The notes under the pieces are model-generated. The model did not search any database and was not told the origin of the DNA. It saw only the letters and a list, made by a program, of their open reading frames with translations. Positions 1 through 10,277 of a stretch of DNA of 64,000 nt are shown piece after piece; within the stretch, counting starts at the first letter, position 1, and every line of letters starts with the position of its first letter. The translations under genes were made by a program, and so were the position numbers. This DNA comes from Cristatella mucedo (lineage: Eukaryota > Bryozoa > Phylactolaemata > Cristatellidae), in the NCBI GenBank assembly GCA_009760855.2, contig WPIO01000120.1, positions 930,001 to 994,000 on the forward strand. The letters are read 5' to 3'.

Positions 1-99
1 CAATTCACGATTAAAATAATGCCAGCTAACAATGAAACTTATCAGAAAAACACAATATAAAACAATCCACCCTGAATTTACCTGGGATGATAAGAAAAT

Positions 100-365
100 A
101 CCTGAAAAGCTATAGCTTCGGTGTTCCATGTTCTTGGGCATGTTGCTGCAGATTATGACAGTTTTGATGGCATATACAGCTGCTTAACATAAGTATAAAA
201 GTTACATAATATTCCATGGGTCTTATTCGCAGCTTTTCTCAGATGTTGAGTAAGTTGGAGAACAGCAAGAGACCGAGGACTGACCCTTGAGGGACTCCTC
301 AGATGACTGGTCTGGTGGATGAGACCTGACCCCACACGACAAGGATTGATCGCGATGAAAAAAGT
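100..365 (-). pseudogene. CR1/jockey-type LINE reverse transcriptase remnant
   Basis: The minus strand reads a decayed reverse transcriptase palm segment. A stretch resembling the region before motif C leads into a perfect GVPQGSVLG (272-298), then LLLF and, further on, CHNLQQ, which matches the usual DCxxLQxD segment that follows the YADD motif. Stop codons lie just before GVPQG and after LLNI, and the YADD core is not recognisable, so it is dead. It differs from both LINE families found elsewhere in this window. In another frame the same bases contain SPR and LRKAA, which mimic the next SLC22 exon; the RT reading is much stronger. Confidence 0.6.
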
Positions 366-567
366 ATGATTTAAAAAACACTAGTTTAGTCCTAACACTG
401 AGAAAGCGAAACGGTATTTGCAATTATATAAGCAGATGATGTGTAGACTTTTTTTAGCCTGGTGACCGACATTTCGAGAATTAGCAATGACAGATGTTAA
501 CGTGGCCGGTGGAAAACATACATCTGAATTTGCATCCAACTCAGCATATGTTAAAAAGATTTCATAC

Positions 568-739
568 CAGAAATAAATTATCAAAATTAGGAAGCTGGGC
601 ACCGATACAGCGAGCTGCACGTCTCGCCATTGACGAAGAGCGAAGGCCATACCACTGCAGACAAAGTAAGCTGTCGAGAATACGGCGGCGATTCCAATTG
701 CACTGAGAAGCCTCTTTGATGGACCAATCAATTCTACAG
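568..739 (-). CDS. SLC22-type transporter gene A, exon 5 (last exon in window)
   Basis: Acceptor: a pyrimidine tract and AG at 741-740. The donor is TG followed by gtatga at 567. The exon enters in phase 1 and leaves in phase 2. The two bases CT complete an Ala codon started in exon 4, giving AVELIGPSKR, which is a close match to the SLC22 signature after TM4 (xxExxGPSKR). Two hydrophobic helices follow (TM5, TM6), with WRDVQLAVSVP between them; WRxLQLxxSxP is typical of the family. The exon stops after YFW, just where other SLC22 proteins continue into ESPRWL, so the next exon must lie left of position 100 or outside the window. No ESPRW coding was found between 1 and 567. Confidence 0.85.
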
Positions 740-1868
740 CTGAAATGGTAAATAAGGACAGGATTTAAGTGCTAATACTTCATTCAAAATTTTAAAACTG
801 ATAATTAGTGACATAATATCGTGGTACCGAGAAATCGACCGGTTTTGAAGGGCATAGATGAAAGTTTTAGGTCCCTCTCAATACAGGCAATCCGGAAATA
901 AACAGTTAACCTTTGCTTTGCATCGGTCGGCCATTTAGACAGATCAAAAGACCAGGTGCTCTTCGAGGTGAGGCTTCCGGTAAAACCAAAACGAAACGAC
1001 AAGCCAATTTTGAGTTGCATGGGGCTTAGCCTCTTCAGCCTGCTGGCTAATAAGGTGTCGCTCTATAGCTAGCTAGACCCAACTTTCCGGATGCGTTAGG
1101 AATATAAAAAGCCTACCGGGGCAGCTAATCCAATTATTACAAGATTGCCAGTGAACACAGTGATAATATGGACGCTAACTTTGCAAAGCATTTGGCTCTA
1201 TATTAATTAGTTGCTGTAAGTGAATTTTTATTTCTAACGCGGAAAAACATCCACTGTTGACTAGGTAGGAGTTGAAAGTGGAACAATGCACACGTGCATT
1301 CACTGCATAGACGACGAGTTTCGATCCCGATTATGTTCCAGGCTTCTCTTTCAAAAATTCGAAAGTATGATGTTGATGATGTCTGGCTTACAATTTAAAA
1401 ATTCACTTTAATTATCAAGCCACGCTAAGTCAAAATAACAATTGTATTAAATATGCCATTTCAGCTATCGTTCTGTGACTTCATTTTAAAGCATCTTTTG
1501 TGGAAGTTAACGCCAGATCTCAAATTTGATCACATATCAAGGACAGAATATGTTTAGTCGGTAAATTCAAGGGGGAAACAATGCAAACTAGCGAGGAAAT
1601 TTAATACTTTGAAATAAAGAAGTTTTCAGCGTTACTGCTGGTAAATCAGCTCATACATTATAAATGCATTTGCCGTCGGATTTTTGTACTGTTTGAATAT
1701 AGAGCAAGGGTTCTACTACAATATATCACTGCAGGCGCTTAGCATTATGAAACTGCAAAATGCCGTGGTAATAGTTCCTTCCATACCGCATAGGTTTAGC
1801 ACCGACATTGGGCTAACAGTTTCTTTTCGCATAAGAGAAGAGAAGATATACAAGACACTGGAACTTGC
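740..1868 (-). other. Gene A intron 4, a GC-AG intron
   Basis: This intron of about 1.1 kb begins with gcaagt (minus strand, 1868 downward) instead of GT, and ends with a normal AG at 741-740. The choice is forced by protein continuity: only a cut after CTG G joins to CT GTA GAA to give VLAVELIGPSKR. I see no repeat or gene inside it. Confidence 0.75.
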
Positions 1869-2023
1869 CCAGAACGTAGGCAGTCAAGTAGACGCCGACA
1901 CTAGCTCCTCCAGTAAGGAATCGAAATGCAATGTAGCTGTATATTTCCGGGGCCACTGCTGAGCCTACGCCGAATGCTCCTTGCACGATCAGACATATCA
2001 GAAGACAGTTTCTTCGCCCAAAT
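1869..2023 (-). CDS. SLC22-type transporter gene A, exon 4
   Basis: The acceptor is a long T tract and cag ending at 2024. The first base completes the Arg codon begun in exon 3, giving SDRFGRRNC, which is the MFS loop 2-3 motif (G-x-x-x-D-R-x-G-R-R). TM3 follows (LLICLIVQGAFGVGSAVA), then a short loop, then TM4 with RFLTGGASVGVYLTAYVL, a typical SLC22 segment (RFLxGxxxxGxxxxxxVL). The exon leaves in phase 1 at a GC donor. No frameshift or stop is present, and the length (155 nt) and both phases agree with the neighbouring exons, so I regard it as functional coding sequence. Confidence 0.88.
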
Positions 2024-5000
2024 CTGAAAAAAACGAAGTTGCTCATAAGGAAGGCGATTATTAGGTAAGATTTGTGCTGCAATCTCAGGTGTCGTCGTAT
2101 CAAACTTTTGATTTATAAATCAGAGTAAATAATTTAGCAGGTTCAATGGTAGCAGCACTTAAAAATAGTTGAAGTTAACATGAAATCATTCGTATTGAAT
2201 ATGCGGGATATTCAAAAGCATCACAGGAGCAATCAGTTTCCAGAAGCTTTTCAGTACAGGTGTCAGTGTAGGAACTAACCCTAAAGTGACACCACTTTCG
2301 TTAATCTGTTAGGTGAGCTCGTTTGCCTCTGAGTAATCTACTAGTAGTAGATACTAAAAATTGGTTAGACAAGCTTTTAATAGATGCAGGCTAAAGTGAT
2401 TAATAGGATAACTAAGTTAATAAGCGTCGCAAATAAACATGTACTGACAAAATGCAAAATTCATACGCCCAGAGAGAGATTAAGATCTCTGATGGTGCTT
2501 TATAATGTGTGTTATTATTGTTATTATTATTTCATAGCAACCAATGCTCACCACTTGTCGTAGCTGAAGGTGCAATCTCCCTAAAAGTATGAGCCGCTTA
2601 GAAAATGCAAGTTACATAGAGTTTGTTAAAACATCTAAGTGGGTCGTGATGGGTGTAGAAACTACTCCCATTGACATGTTCTATAGGACGAGAGCTTCCT
2701 ATTGCTACCAGCTTACAGAACTAGACTTAATAATGAGCATGTTTTCTCCGTGATTATGAATACAACATGGGCTCATCTGTTTTACATCTTAAGTCCGTTG
2801 AGTGAAAACAAGACATGATGGGTTAAACTCAGATGAGCCAAAACTAGTTCAAATAGTACAGGAATATTCAGCCGTGCAGAGTCAAAGATTGCAATCTTAA
2901 TCAACGTGCTAGAATAAAGGGGTGAATGATAAGACGCGCTTTTTTACTTCTTAAGAACTATTAAGAAGTGCTTCCTCTAAATAAGCATACTTGATTCTAA
3001 ATCAGCAGCCTTTAGCAGAAAAATATCTTAAGTAATACTAAATCATTGGAGGCTGGAAACAGCCAGACGCGAGTTCAGGATATTAAGAGCAAGTAAGCGG
3101 ATTTGCCAATGAAAAATGTCGTTGGTTGTAAGCTGAGTTAGTGGTCGTGTTGGGGAGACTAGTTAGATCGGTAAAGAACCTGAGAGAGCTCATTGCAGGG
3201 GTGAGAAATTCGGATCAATAGACTTTTGCAAGCGAACAGAAAAAATTGTAAGCGAGAGAGAGAGAAAGAACTTTAGGCTATTTGATGCCTGAAAGACAGG
3301 CGATGAATCTCAGACGAAATGTTGTGACGTCTCGCATATTTTTGGTTGTCGAAAAGCGTGACAAGCTGCTGATTTTTTTCAAGATGCTGTCGATTGATGA
3401 CAAAACCCGCGGGTCCTGAATAAAGAGTAATTAAATAATGCAGACATATGTCAGAATACAGCGAAGTCTTTTGGCTATCTATCCTACTATGCTCTAGGGC
3501 TGGCCAATTTTTCCTAGTTATCATTCGTGAAAACAACCGACATTAAAATAGCGGCAGCGATGTCAGCCAATGAAAAAGAATTAAGGAGAAAACTCCCAAT
3601 TTACGCAGAGTCATAATTGCAGTGATGCTATATGAATAAATCAATGTGGCTAGGACATCCAACTCAAGAGTAAGCATAAGCTTTGGAATTACTATTAGGT
3701 TAGGCATCATCTTAGCTATTTCATCCCGGTGACCCAGAAAAAAATAGTTTCCCGTACTGCCACGAGACCACCACTAAAGTTTCCTACTCTGATCGAGCAC
3801 CTGTTCCGCTAAGTAAGTAACTTTAAATTTATTTACGAATCTTTCTTCTGGTAACGTACCATTGAAGGTTTGAAATCACTCTAAACTGACATCAATTCAT
3901 CTCCTAAATCAATGAGATAGTTAAATCAAGTTGACCAAGTTGGTACAGCCTTAGGTATGTTCAGATTAATTGACTTTTTGGTGTAGTTGTGCACAGAGAC
4001 AGTTCATGTCATGGCTTTCAGCATGAATAACACGACTCTGTGTGGCACCGAAATTAACCAGCATGTTATATGTCTGTGTGATTTCTCTCATTTAAATGAG
4101 TTCGTGCGTTTACGAAATCTATTGCCGATAGCATATTCCTTCTTACGTTTTGCACATGCTTGTCTAAGCAATGTACTGGCCGCCAATGCGTGCACATAAA
4201 AAATGGTACGTTATTTGCCATTTGGGGTTTGGCTACCTAGATTCCAGTTAAAAAATGTAATGTACTTTTATATATATTCGGTTCATTTAGGTGCTATGCA
4301 ATGACCTGAATATATATACAATCTGCATCAAGTGTCAGGAAGTGAGCAGCCACCGACTTGCCAATATTTTCAATGCTGGCTGTAAAGTAATTATGATAGT
4401 CATATGTAGTGTCAGTAACCTTATTTTGAAATTCTGAGGAGTCCTTAATAGCTATCCGTGCCCTTCTAATTGAAAGTTACTAGACGATTGAACTAATATC
4501 TTCTAATCAAAGCGAAAACGTCCATCGCGCCGCAAGATCGTACACTTTCGTCCTGCAGCAAGATTCCACTTGCATCAAGTGGTATGTTGGCGCAGCGTTG
4601 TCTTCAATGGCGAAACTACTACGAATCACCACAGCGAGTCCACAGGCAATGAGCTGCTCGTGAGATGCTAAATTAATTGGGATATGGAGGTTATGAAAGT
4701 GACTATTTGAGGATACTAAGAGCGTTATTTGGCATGCCTATGCGTGAAGTTTGATTAGAATTGATATAAGTAATCCATAGTAACACAAGAAATTAACTTC
4801 TTCAATAATGCAACGCTAGGTACACTAACTTTTTACGCAATCAAGAGCATTAACTACTAGCTCAATAGACAGTCTTGTCCAGAGATATACAAACTCCGGC
4901 CTTTAGGCTAGATGCGGCCTAGTTAGTACTCCAGTACGGCCTAACGCTCCATAGTTGCTTAACGTTTGAATCCGGCCCCGAATTGAACCATTGCGGTTTT

Positions 5001-5232
5001 ATTAGTTTTCATTACTGCTGGCTGTAGCTAAAGCTGGGGCCTGTGTTTATTCTTGCAACTGACGTCAGGTGCTTGCATGAAACAGAAGCTAAAGACCGGG
5101 AAGGATTATGTCTTCCCCACCGTGATTGCCGTAGGTGTCTATGTGTCTGATGCGACTGCCTGTTTTTCCGTCTTGCTAGAGGCATAGCTAGGGGTGTGCA
5201 GAGACGATAGATATTATTGTCCGCCTAGAAGT

Positions 5233-5416
5233 AAGGCCAAGGAGCGAGGGCAAGGCCAATGAGCGAGGCCAAGGCCAATGAGCGAGGCCAAGGCCAATGA
5301 GCGAGGCCAAGGCCAATAAGCGAGGCCAAGGCCAATGAGCGAGGCCAAGGCCAATGAGCGAGGCCAAGGCCAATGAGCGAGGCCAAGGCCAATGAGCGAG
5401 GCCAAGGCCAATGAGC
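5233..5416. repeat. 19-bp minisatellite, about 9.7 copies
   Basis: Tandem copies of a 19-base unit, gaggccaaggccaatgagc, with near-perfect identity inside and variant copies at the left end; one internal copy has ataagc instead of atgagc. Because 19 is not a multiple of 3, all reading frames cycle through the same 19-residue peptide. On the minus strand this gives overlapping open frames of roughly 80-95 codons, rich in Leu, Ala and Trp-Pro. I treat them as an artefact of the repeat, not as a gene. Confidence 0.95.
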
Positions 5417-6110
5417 ACCGAAAGCAAATTGGATGGTACATATCTTTTTTCAAACCGTTTCATGTGAGAATGCAAATATTGATTTCAAGAAAGTCCTTGT
5501 TTTAATGGACTCCCTTATTGCTGGCTGAACAAACTCCATTTGTTAAGACTTAGACTAAGCAGTAGCTTGACGCTCTAGCGGCACACATGTGACGACTATG
5601 AAAAATCTAGCAGGCTTTCACCCCGATGTATTCGGCTGACGCTTGCAGCACAACAAGCACACGGCCTTTCACCCCTCCCTCCGCTTTCCAACTCACCTTC
5701 CCGTCTGCTCGCTCCATCCTGCCTGCCAATGACGGCTTTCGTCGCGTCAAGGGCGAGCCCGGCCTGCTATGACGAGTCAAGGGAGAACCAGCGTGCCATG
5801 GCTGTGCTCGGATACACTATCAGACCACACAAGGTAGTCTTAACTGGATTTGCTACGCCAACGCAGCATCAGTCATGTCTGGCCACTTGTCAGGTGTCAT
5901 GAAGAGAATACTAATCAGAAAGGCGATGTCCACATCGTGAACCTGGCGCGTGTTCATGCTGCAAGTCAAGATTCTGTCGTAATTATTTTTTTTTGGAACA
6001 AGATAGAATGCCTAATTATTCTTTTCAGGATCAAATCTGAAGCTGGAAGAACTGAAGAAGGTCTTAGCCAGAACTGTCAAACGTGACTGTGCAATAAGGC
6101 GGAGTGAATA

Positions 6111-6246
6111 GGTCAAGCTGTTAAGTTGGTTGCCGCGACCAAGGCCTGGCTGAGGTGGTGTCCTAGAGCCCCGGGGCATATGTGAAGCGCCTGAATAGAG
6201 ATTAAGTTCTCATGGTTTGCGATAAAATTGAATTATATTATATTGT
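6111..6246 (+). mobile_element. tRNA-derived SINE copy, diverged
   Basis: Head resembles a tRNA with an A-box-like start and a degraded B box (cctagagcccc). It is followed by the shared tail: atgtgaagcgcctgaatag, then agattaagttctcatgg, then a short AT-rich end. Same orientation and layout as the copies at 16403 and 16546. Confidence 0.7.
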
Positions 6247-6640
6247 TATAAGCACCATACAATAGGGTTAAATCAAATTTTTAAAGTGATGGACTGTACA
6301 GCAACATAGGTCTTTTAGAGCAACTGTATGACAACAGAAGTGTTACGCTTGAAACAAGAAGTGAAGCTGGCGGTCTCAGACATTATAAGTCGAACTTTTG
6401 GCTATTTTTCTATTTCGGCATAGCCATTTTAAAGAAGATTATCCACGTTCAGAAAATAATAAACGTTTTAGAGATGAAATTTCAAGATTCCTCTCGTAAA
6501 ATCTACTATCTTGAGATTGAGCTGTCAATACTTTGAGAAAACCTGTGCCAAGAATCACTACTAGACTCCACACGATGAAATGATCTTTGGGGAGTTGCAG
6601 TTGAACTAAGAATCCATCGAAGGATGCAGATGTATGGAGA

Positions 6641-6694
6641 ACTCTCTCTTTCTCTCTCTCTTTCTCTCTCTCTCTCACTCTCTCTTTCTCTTTC
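6641..6694. repeat. CT-rich microsatellite
   Basis: Interrupted (TC)n/(TTTCTC)n run. It produces a minus-strand open frame with a Glu/Arg-rich stretch that I do not regard as a gene. Confidence 0.9.
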
Positions 6695-7005
6695 AAGATG
6701 TTGCTTAATGCAGAGGAAGTGATTTCAAGAATAACAAATAACAGAAGAGAATGTCTGCGACAACTAATTACAGCTAGGTTTTCCAGGCTCACATATATCG
6801 ATGCCAAACTTTGCTTCTTGTTGTAGGACGAGAAAATTTTGGAAACACGTGACCAGACCAAATCCCGCCAGCAATGTCTAGATCTTGGTGGCTTCTATTG
6901 CTCAGAAATTAATGGAACAGAGCGGTAGGACTAAATATGCGACTGTAAAATGCTTCCTACCAGAAGTCACGATTCGGCACTAAAGACACCAGTAGAACCA
7001 TTGTA

Positions 7006-7260
7006 AGTAATGGAGAAGACGTATTTCCCAATTTGGGAGTAGCCTTGCACATTATTCTCACGGCAGATGTATCACTTGCCAGTTGTGTGCGTTCCTTTAA
7101 TAAGCTGAAGATAAGCCTGTTTTATCTGAGAGCAACAATGGGGCAAGATCGATTCTTTGATTTGGCCGTGTTAAGTATGAAGAAAGAAACACTGGTCACT
7201 AGTGACTCCAAAACTGTAACAGATCAGTTTGCTACATTCAAGGCAAGAAAAACTCACTAA
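7006..7260 (+). pseudogene. hAT-type transposase C-terminal dimerisation fragment (ZMYM1-like)
   Basis: The plus strand is open for about 80 codons from VFPNLGVALHIIL through VSLASCVRSFNKLK and RATMGQDRF to DLAVLSMKK and a terminal FATFKARK before a stop at 7258-7260. This matches the end of hAT-superfamily dimerisation domains, which typically read (Y/F)PNLxxALxIxLTxPVxxxxxERSFSxLKxIKxxLRSTMxxxRLxxLALLSI. The key Glu-Arg-Ser-Phe appears as Val-Arg-Ser-Phe. No matching zinc finger or catalytic core is seen upstream, where frames are broken. It may be a remnant of a hAT element or of a domesticated ZMYM-like gene; the family assignment is from recalled consensus, not a search. Confidence 0.6.
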
Positions 7261-9711
7261 AGTGTAATCTATGATGGCTACCTTGTACCCGCACTTCAGT
7301 TAATATTTGTATGACAGTTAATAAAAGCTTTATCGACTTGATATGCCTGCTAACGAGTGTTTTTTGTATTTCTTCTTTGGTGGAGCTACTTTGCAGCACT
7401 TTTTCACAGGAGGGAGGGAGCGCAATGTGTAGCTTTTTCTGGGCGCCGAGAGGTATCCATGTGCCTTTGCGTCTAGTCTTTGCTCATTCCGTTGGCTCCT
7501 GAGGACTGGTGGCGGTTTCACCTAGCCTAGTGTGCCTTTTGGAGCTCCACAGTGGCCTAATAGTAGGACAGGTTTGCTAACCCCTTGCCTCACCCGTGTT
7601 ATATTATGGGGCTACATAATTGGCGAAGCTAAGTAAAGTATAAATGTGCTGATTAATGCGTCAGTAACCCGCATTCGATTTGCTGAGAGGATTATCTGCT
7701 TATTTTATCATATCGTTAATGGGTATTGCAAAGAAATACACAGATAATGTCCATCTGTCCTCACATCCCAAGAAAGCATTGTGAGACAGTGAAATATGTA
7801 CATAATAATTTCAAAGCAAAGCCTTGAGGAAGTTGCACACCCTTAAGAGCATTAGGATTTCTAGTAGTGCTGATTGAAGATTCGAGCGGTACTATCATCA
7901 ATGCACACATATCCCATCGTAGCTATCATTTAAATTAGTTTTTAACTGTTGCATGAAGACTAAATTAATGAGCTCTGAAGTTCAAAATGATATGGAGGTC
8001 TTAAAAATAGCTAGCTTAAGGAAAACGTAGAGCGTTTCGTTACATGCGCGACGACGGATAAACATTTCAATTTACAAGGATTATAACCACCTTCATACTA
8101 ATACTGAACATCTAACAAGTTAAAGTTCCGTTTGTAGAACTAAAGCAGCCCCGTCCAAATACGCATGGCCTGCTGAAGAATCACATTCCTAGCCTTGCGA
8201 AAATAGTCAGCTAATGCTTAGTAAATTTCTAGCAAATTGTTCAGCATAAACAAATACCAAAACACGATGGAAGTCACTTGAATATATTCAACTTTTATTT
8301 ATAGGCAGAGCTATAGTGCCTGCTTTTACTATGGCATCCTGTCGTTTTCTAATCTTTGTCTGTGAGAGATCAATTTGCCCTAATTGTGGAATTGCAAAAC
8401 TCAACTTGCGATGTCGATTCAATGAGCAGGGAAAATACCTGTCACAAGAAAGCTCCGAAAGTCCATGTTAGTGATTTTTAGGATAGACTTTTGTAAGCCA
8501 TTTAGTGAGCGATTTAACTACAGGCATGTGCCAATCGATGCATGACCTAATAAGGCTCCCGGAAAACTCATAAAAACACTCGCAATTTTAAACAAGTTAC
8601 TATGCTCGAAGACGACGTGAATTAATGAAGCAGGAATCATCATACTTTAGTGGATTAGTGTGGAAGTATGCATATTCGCAGTCAATACCTACTTACCAAA
8701 TTTGCTTGATTTATTATATTCAACACCAAAAGAACCCTGTATTTTTAGTAAATGTATTTTAAAATTCTAAGCAGGAGTCTTATTTTTAAAATGCAAATGT
8801 AGGTAATAAGAAGTCATGTTTAGCTCCGTATTGTCTTGCTAAGTGTGCCAAGATGTTTTGATCTGTCACTAACAACAAACGGTGTTTGCGGTCAGCTCAA
8901 GAACAAATCAGCGAACCTGGCTCAAGATAACGTCTTCTAACGAATGAGTATCGCTGTCAGCAGCTCGTATACAAATATTAAACGGTCATCGGTAGAACAT
9001 GCGATTTTTTGGTTGCATAGGTGAAGTTTTTTTTAAGAATCGAAGGCTTAAAAAAAACTATTCAACGGGCTATCAGATTTGTAAATAAAAGATAAAACTT
9101 CAGTAGACTTAAATTGGAAGTTGCATGATATTAAGAATTGCATTTGTAGGCAGGAAATAACGACGGTAAAGGACAAGCTTCATCACACAAAACGAAGATG
9201 GACACAATTAAAGCCGAAGGAATAGTAAGAGTTTTTCCAGTTGAATGTTGCACTGAAATTGCCTATTAGAGCTACTCAAGTAATCAGTTTGAATTAGAGC
9301 CACTACTAAAGAGTCCTTTTCATTTGACCTAGGTTAAACCAATTCCGAGGAACCGACTAGTCAATCATCGAGCAAGCATTAGGTTGCTCACTAGAGCTCC
9401 AATAAATGGCTTGTTTGCGGTCACGACGGAAAGTTCTTTAATGCCCGTGTGAATCACAAATAAATAAGCAAAAACACAAGAACGCACGAACAAACGCACA
9501 GATGCACGCGCACACTCTGTCGCGTAAGTACGCAAGCACGTTCTCATCGAACTAAAAAGCAATTTTAGGTTTAGTCCACCGATTCAGTAATGCAGATTGC
9601 TAGGCTTTCTAAAAATTGTTGTCATTATATCCTTAAACTGGATTGCCATTTTATGAAAAGAACAAAGTGCTATTTAAGAGAAAAAAGTAAGTTACTTTGA
9701 TATCGGCTTAC

Positions 9712-9815
9712 CTGTCTGAAAAAGTCCCAAAAACAAAGGAGCCGACCATAACACCCGCCATATACAGCATAGTGCTCATTGTAGATAGGTATTTCCGCTC
9801 GCAAACGAGAGACCA
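9712..9815 (-). CDS. SLC22-type transporter gene A, exon 3
   Basis: Acceptor attttag at 9816; donor AG then gtaagc at 9711. It enters in phase 0 and leaves in phase 2 (104 nt). It begins WSLVCERKYL, directly continuing the TE of exon 2 to form the SLC22 motif (T-E-W-x-L-V-C-x-R-K). TM2 follows, with YMAGVMVGSFVFGTFSDR, leading into the MFS motif completed in exon 4. Upstream in the same frame there are two stops within 60 bases, which supports the intron boundary. Confidence 0.9.
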
Positions 9816-10072
9816 CTAAAATGTGCATAATAGCTAGGTAAATACCTGCGTACGAAACGGAAGCATAAGAAGATAAAACAAAATCATCTTCAGCCTTTGA
9901 ATGAACTCTTGCGAAAACACAGGGCGCTGCAGCCGCTTGATCAAGCCAATCTGCACCGTTGTCTTGGAGCTGCAATCGTTTTTAAATAGAAAAATCATTG
10001 TAATCTATTCACCATAAAAAATTCTAAATTATATTGAATCTCTGACCATAGCCTATATGAAAGACAACGTAC

Positions 10073-10277
10073 CTCAGTAACGACGGTAGTGTACATGTGC
10101 GTCGCATCAAATTCGAATTCTGTGCAGGGGATTTTTTCTGAAGGATGCGTTGCCATCACGTCATTAATGAAGGTATAAAAGCAGGCATCATCGTTATTCC
10201 GAGTAGCAGTAGTGGTGTTTCTCTCATCTCTTGTGAAGTTTGATTTCTTTGCCCACTCACTGTCATTTGAAGAACAC
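10073..10277 (-). CDS. SLC22-type transporter gene A, exon 2 (large extracellular loop)
   Basis: Acceptor gtgttttag at 10278; donor GAG then gtacgt at 10072. It enters in phase 2 and leaves in phase 0 (205 nt). Its first base completes Arg, giving the conserved RC pair at the start of the SLC22 loop between TM1 and TM2. The loop carries three N-glycosylation sequons (NDS, NFT, NTT) and further cysteines (DACFY, IPCTEF), as is usual for the disulfide-linked loop of this family. It ends YTTVVTE, the segment that precedes WxLVC. The following intron is short (257 bases, 9816-10072). Confidence 0.88.

Larger units (their letters stand above)
2024..9711 (-). other. Gene A intron 3 (7.7 kb)
   Basis: AT-rich intron between the exons encoding the two halves of the SDRFGRR motif. 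It holds a 19-bp minisatellite (5233-5416), a tRNA-SINE (6111-6246), a CT-rich microsatellite (6641-6694) and a hAT transposase fragment (7006-7260). In the rest (2024-5232, 5417-6110, 7261-9711) I see nothing recognisable; a GC-richer patch at about 5560-5830 has no clear reading frame. Confidence 0.75.

Noticed and set aside
153-335. SPRSL...HLRKAANKTHG on the minus strand, looking like the next SLC22 exon (ESPRWL...LRKAA)
   Set aside because: Another frame of the same bases reads a perfect RT motif GVPQGSVLG with appropriate flanks (STRPVI before, LLLF after). The SLC22 likeness is short, four residues out of register and would need a frameshift.
5188-5475. Two overlapping minus-strand frames (95 and 79 codons) rich in Leu/Ala/Trp-Pro
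   Set aside because: They are produced by the 19-bp tandem repeat; no start context or conserved domain.
6439-6861. 140-codon minus-strand frame with an Arg/Glu-rich centre
   Set aside because: Driven by a CT microsatellite, and no family resemblance.
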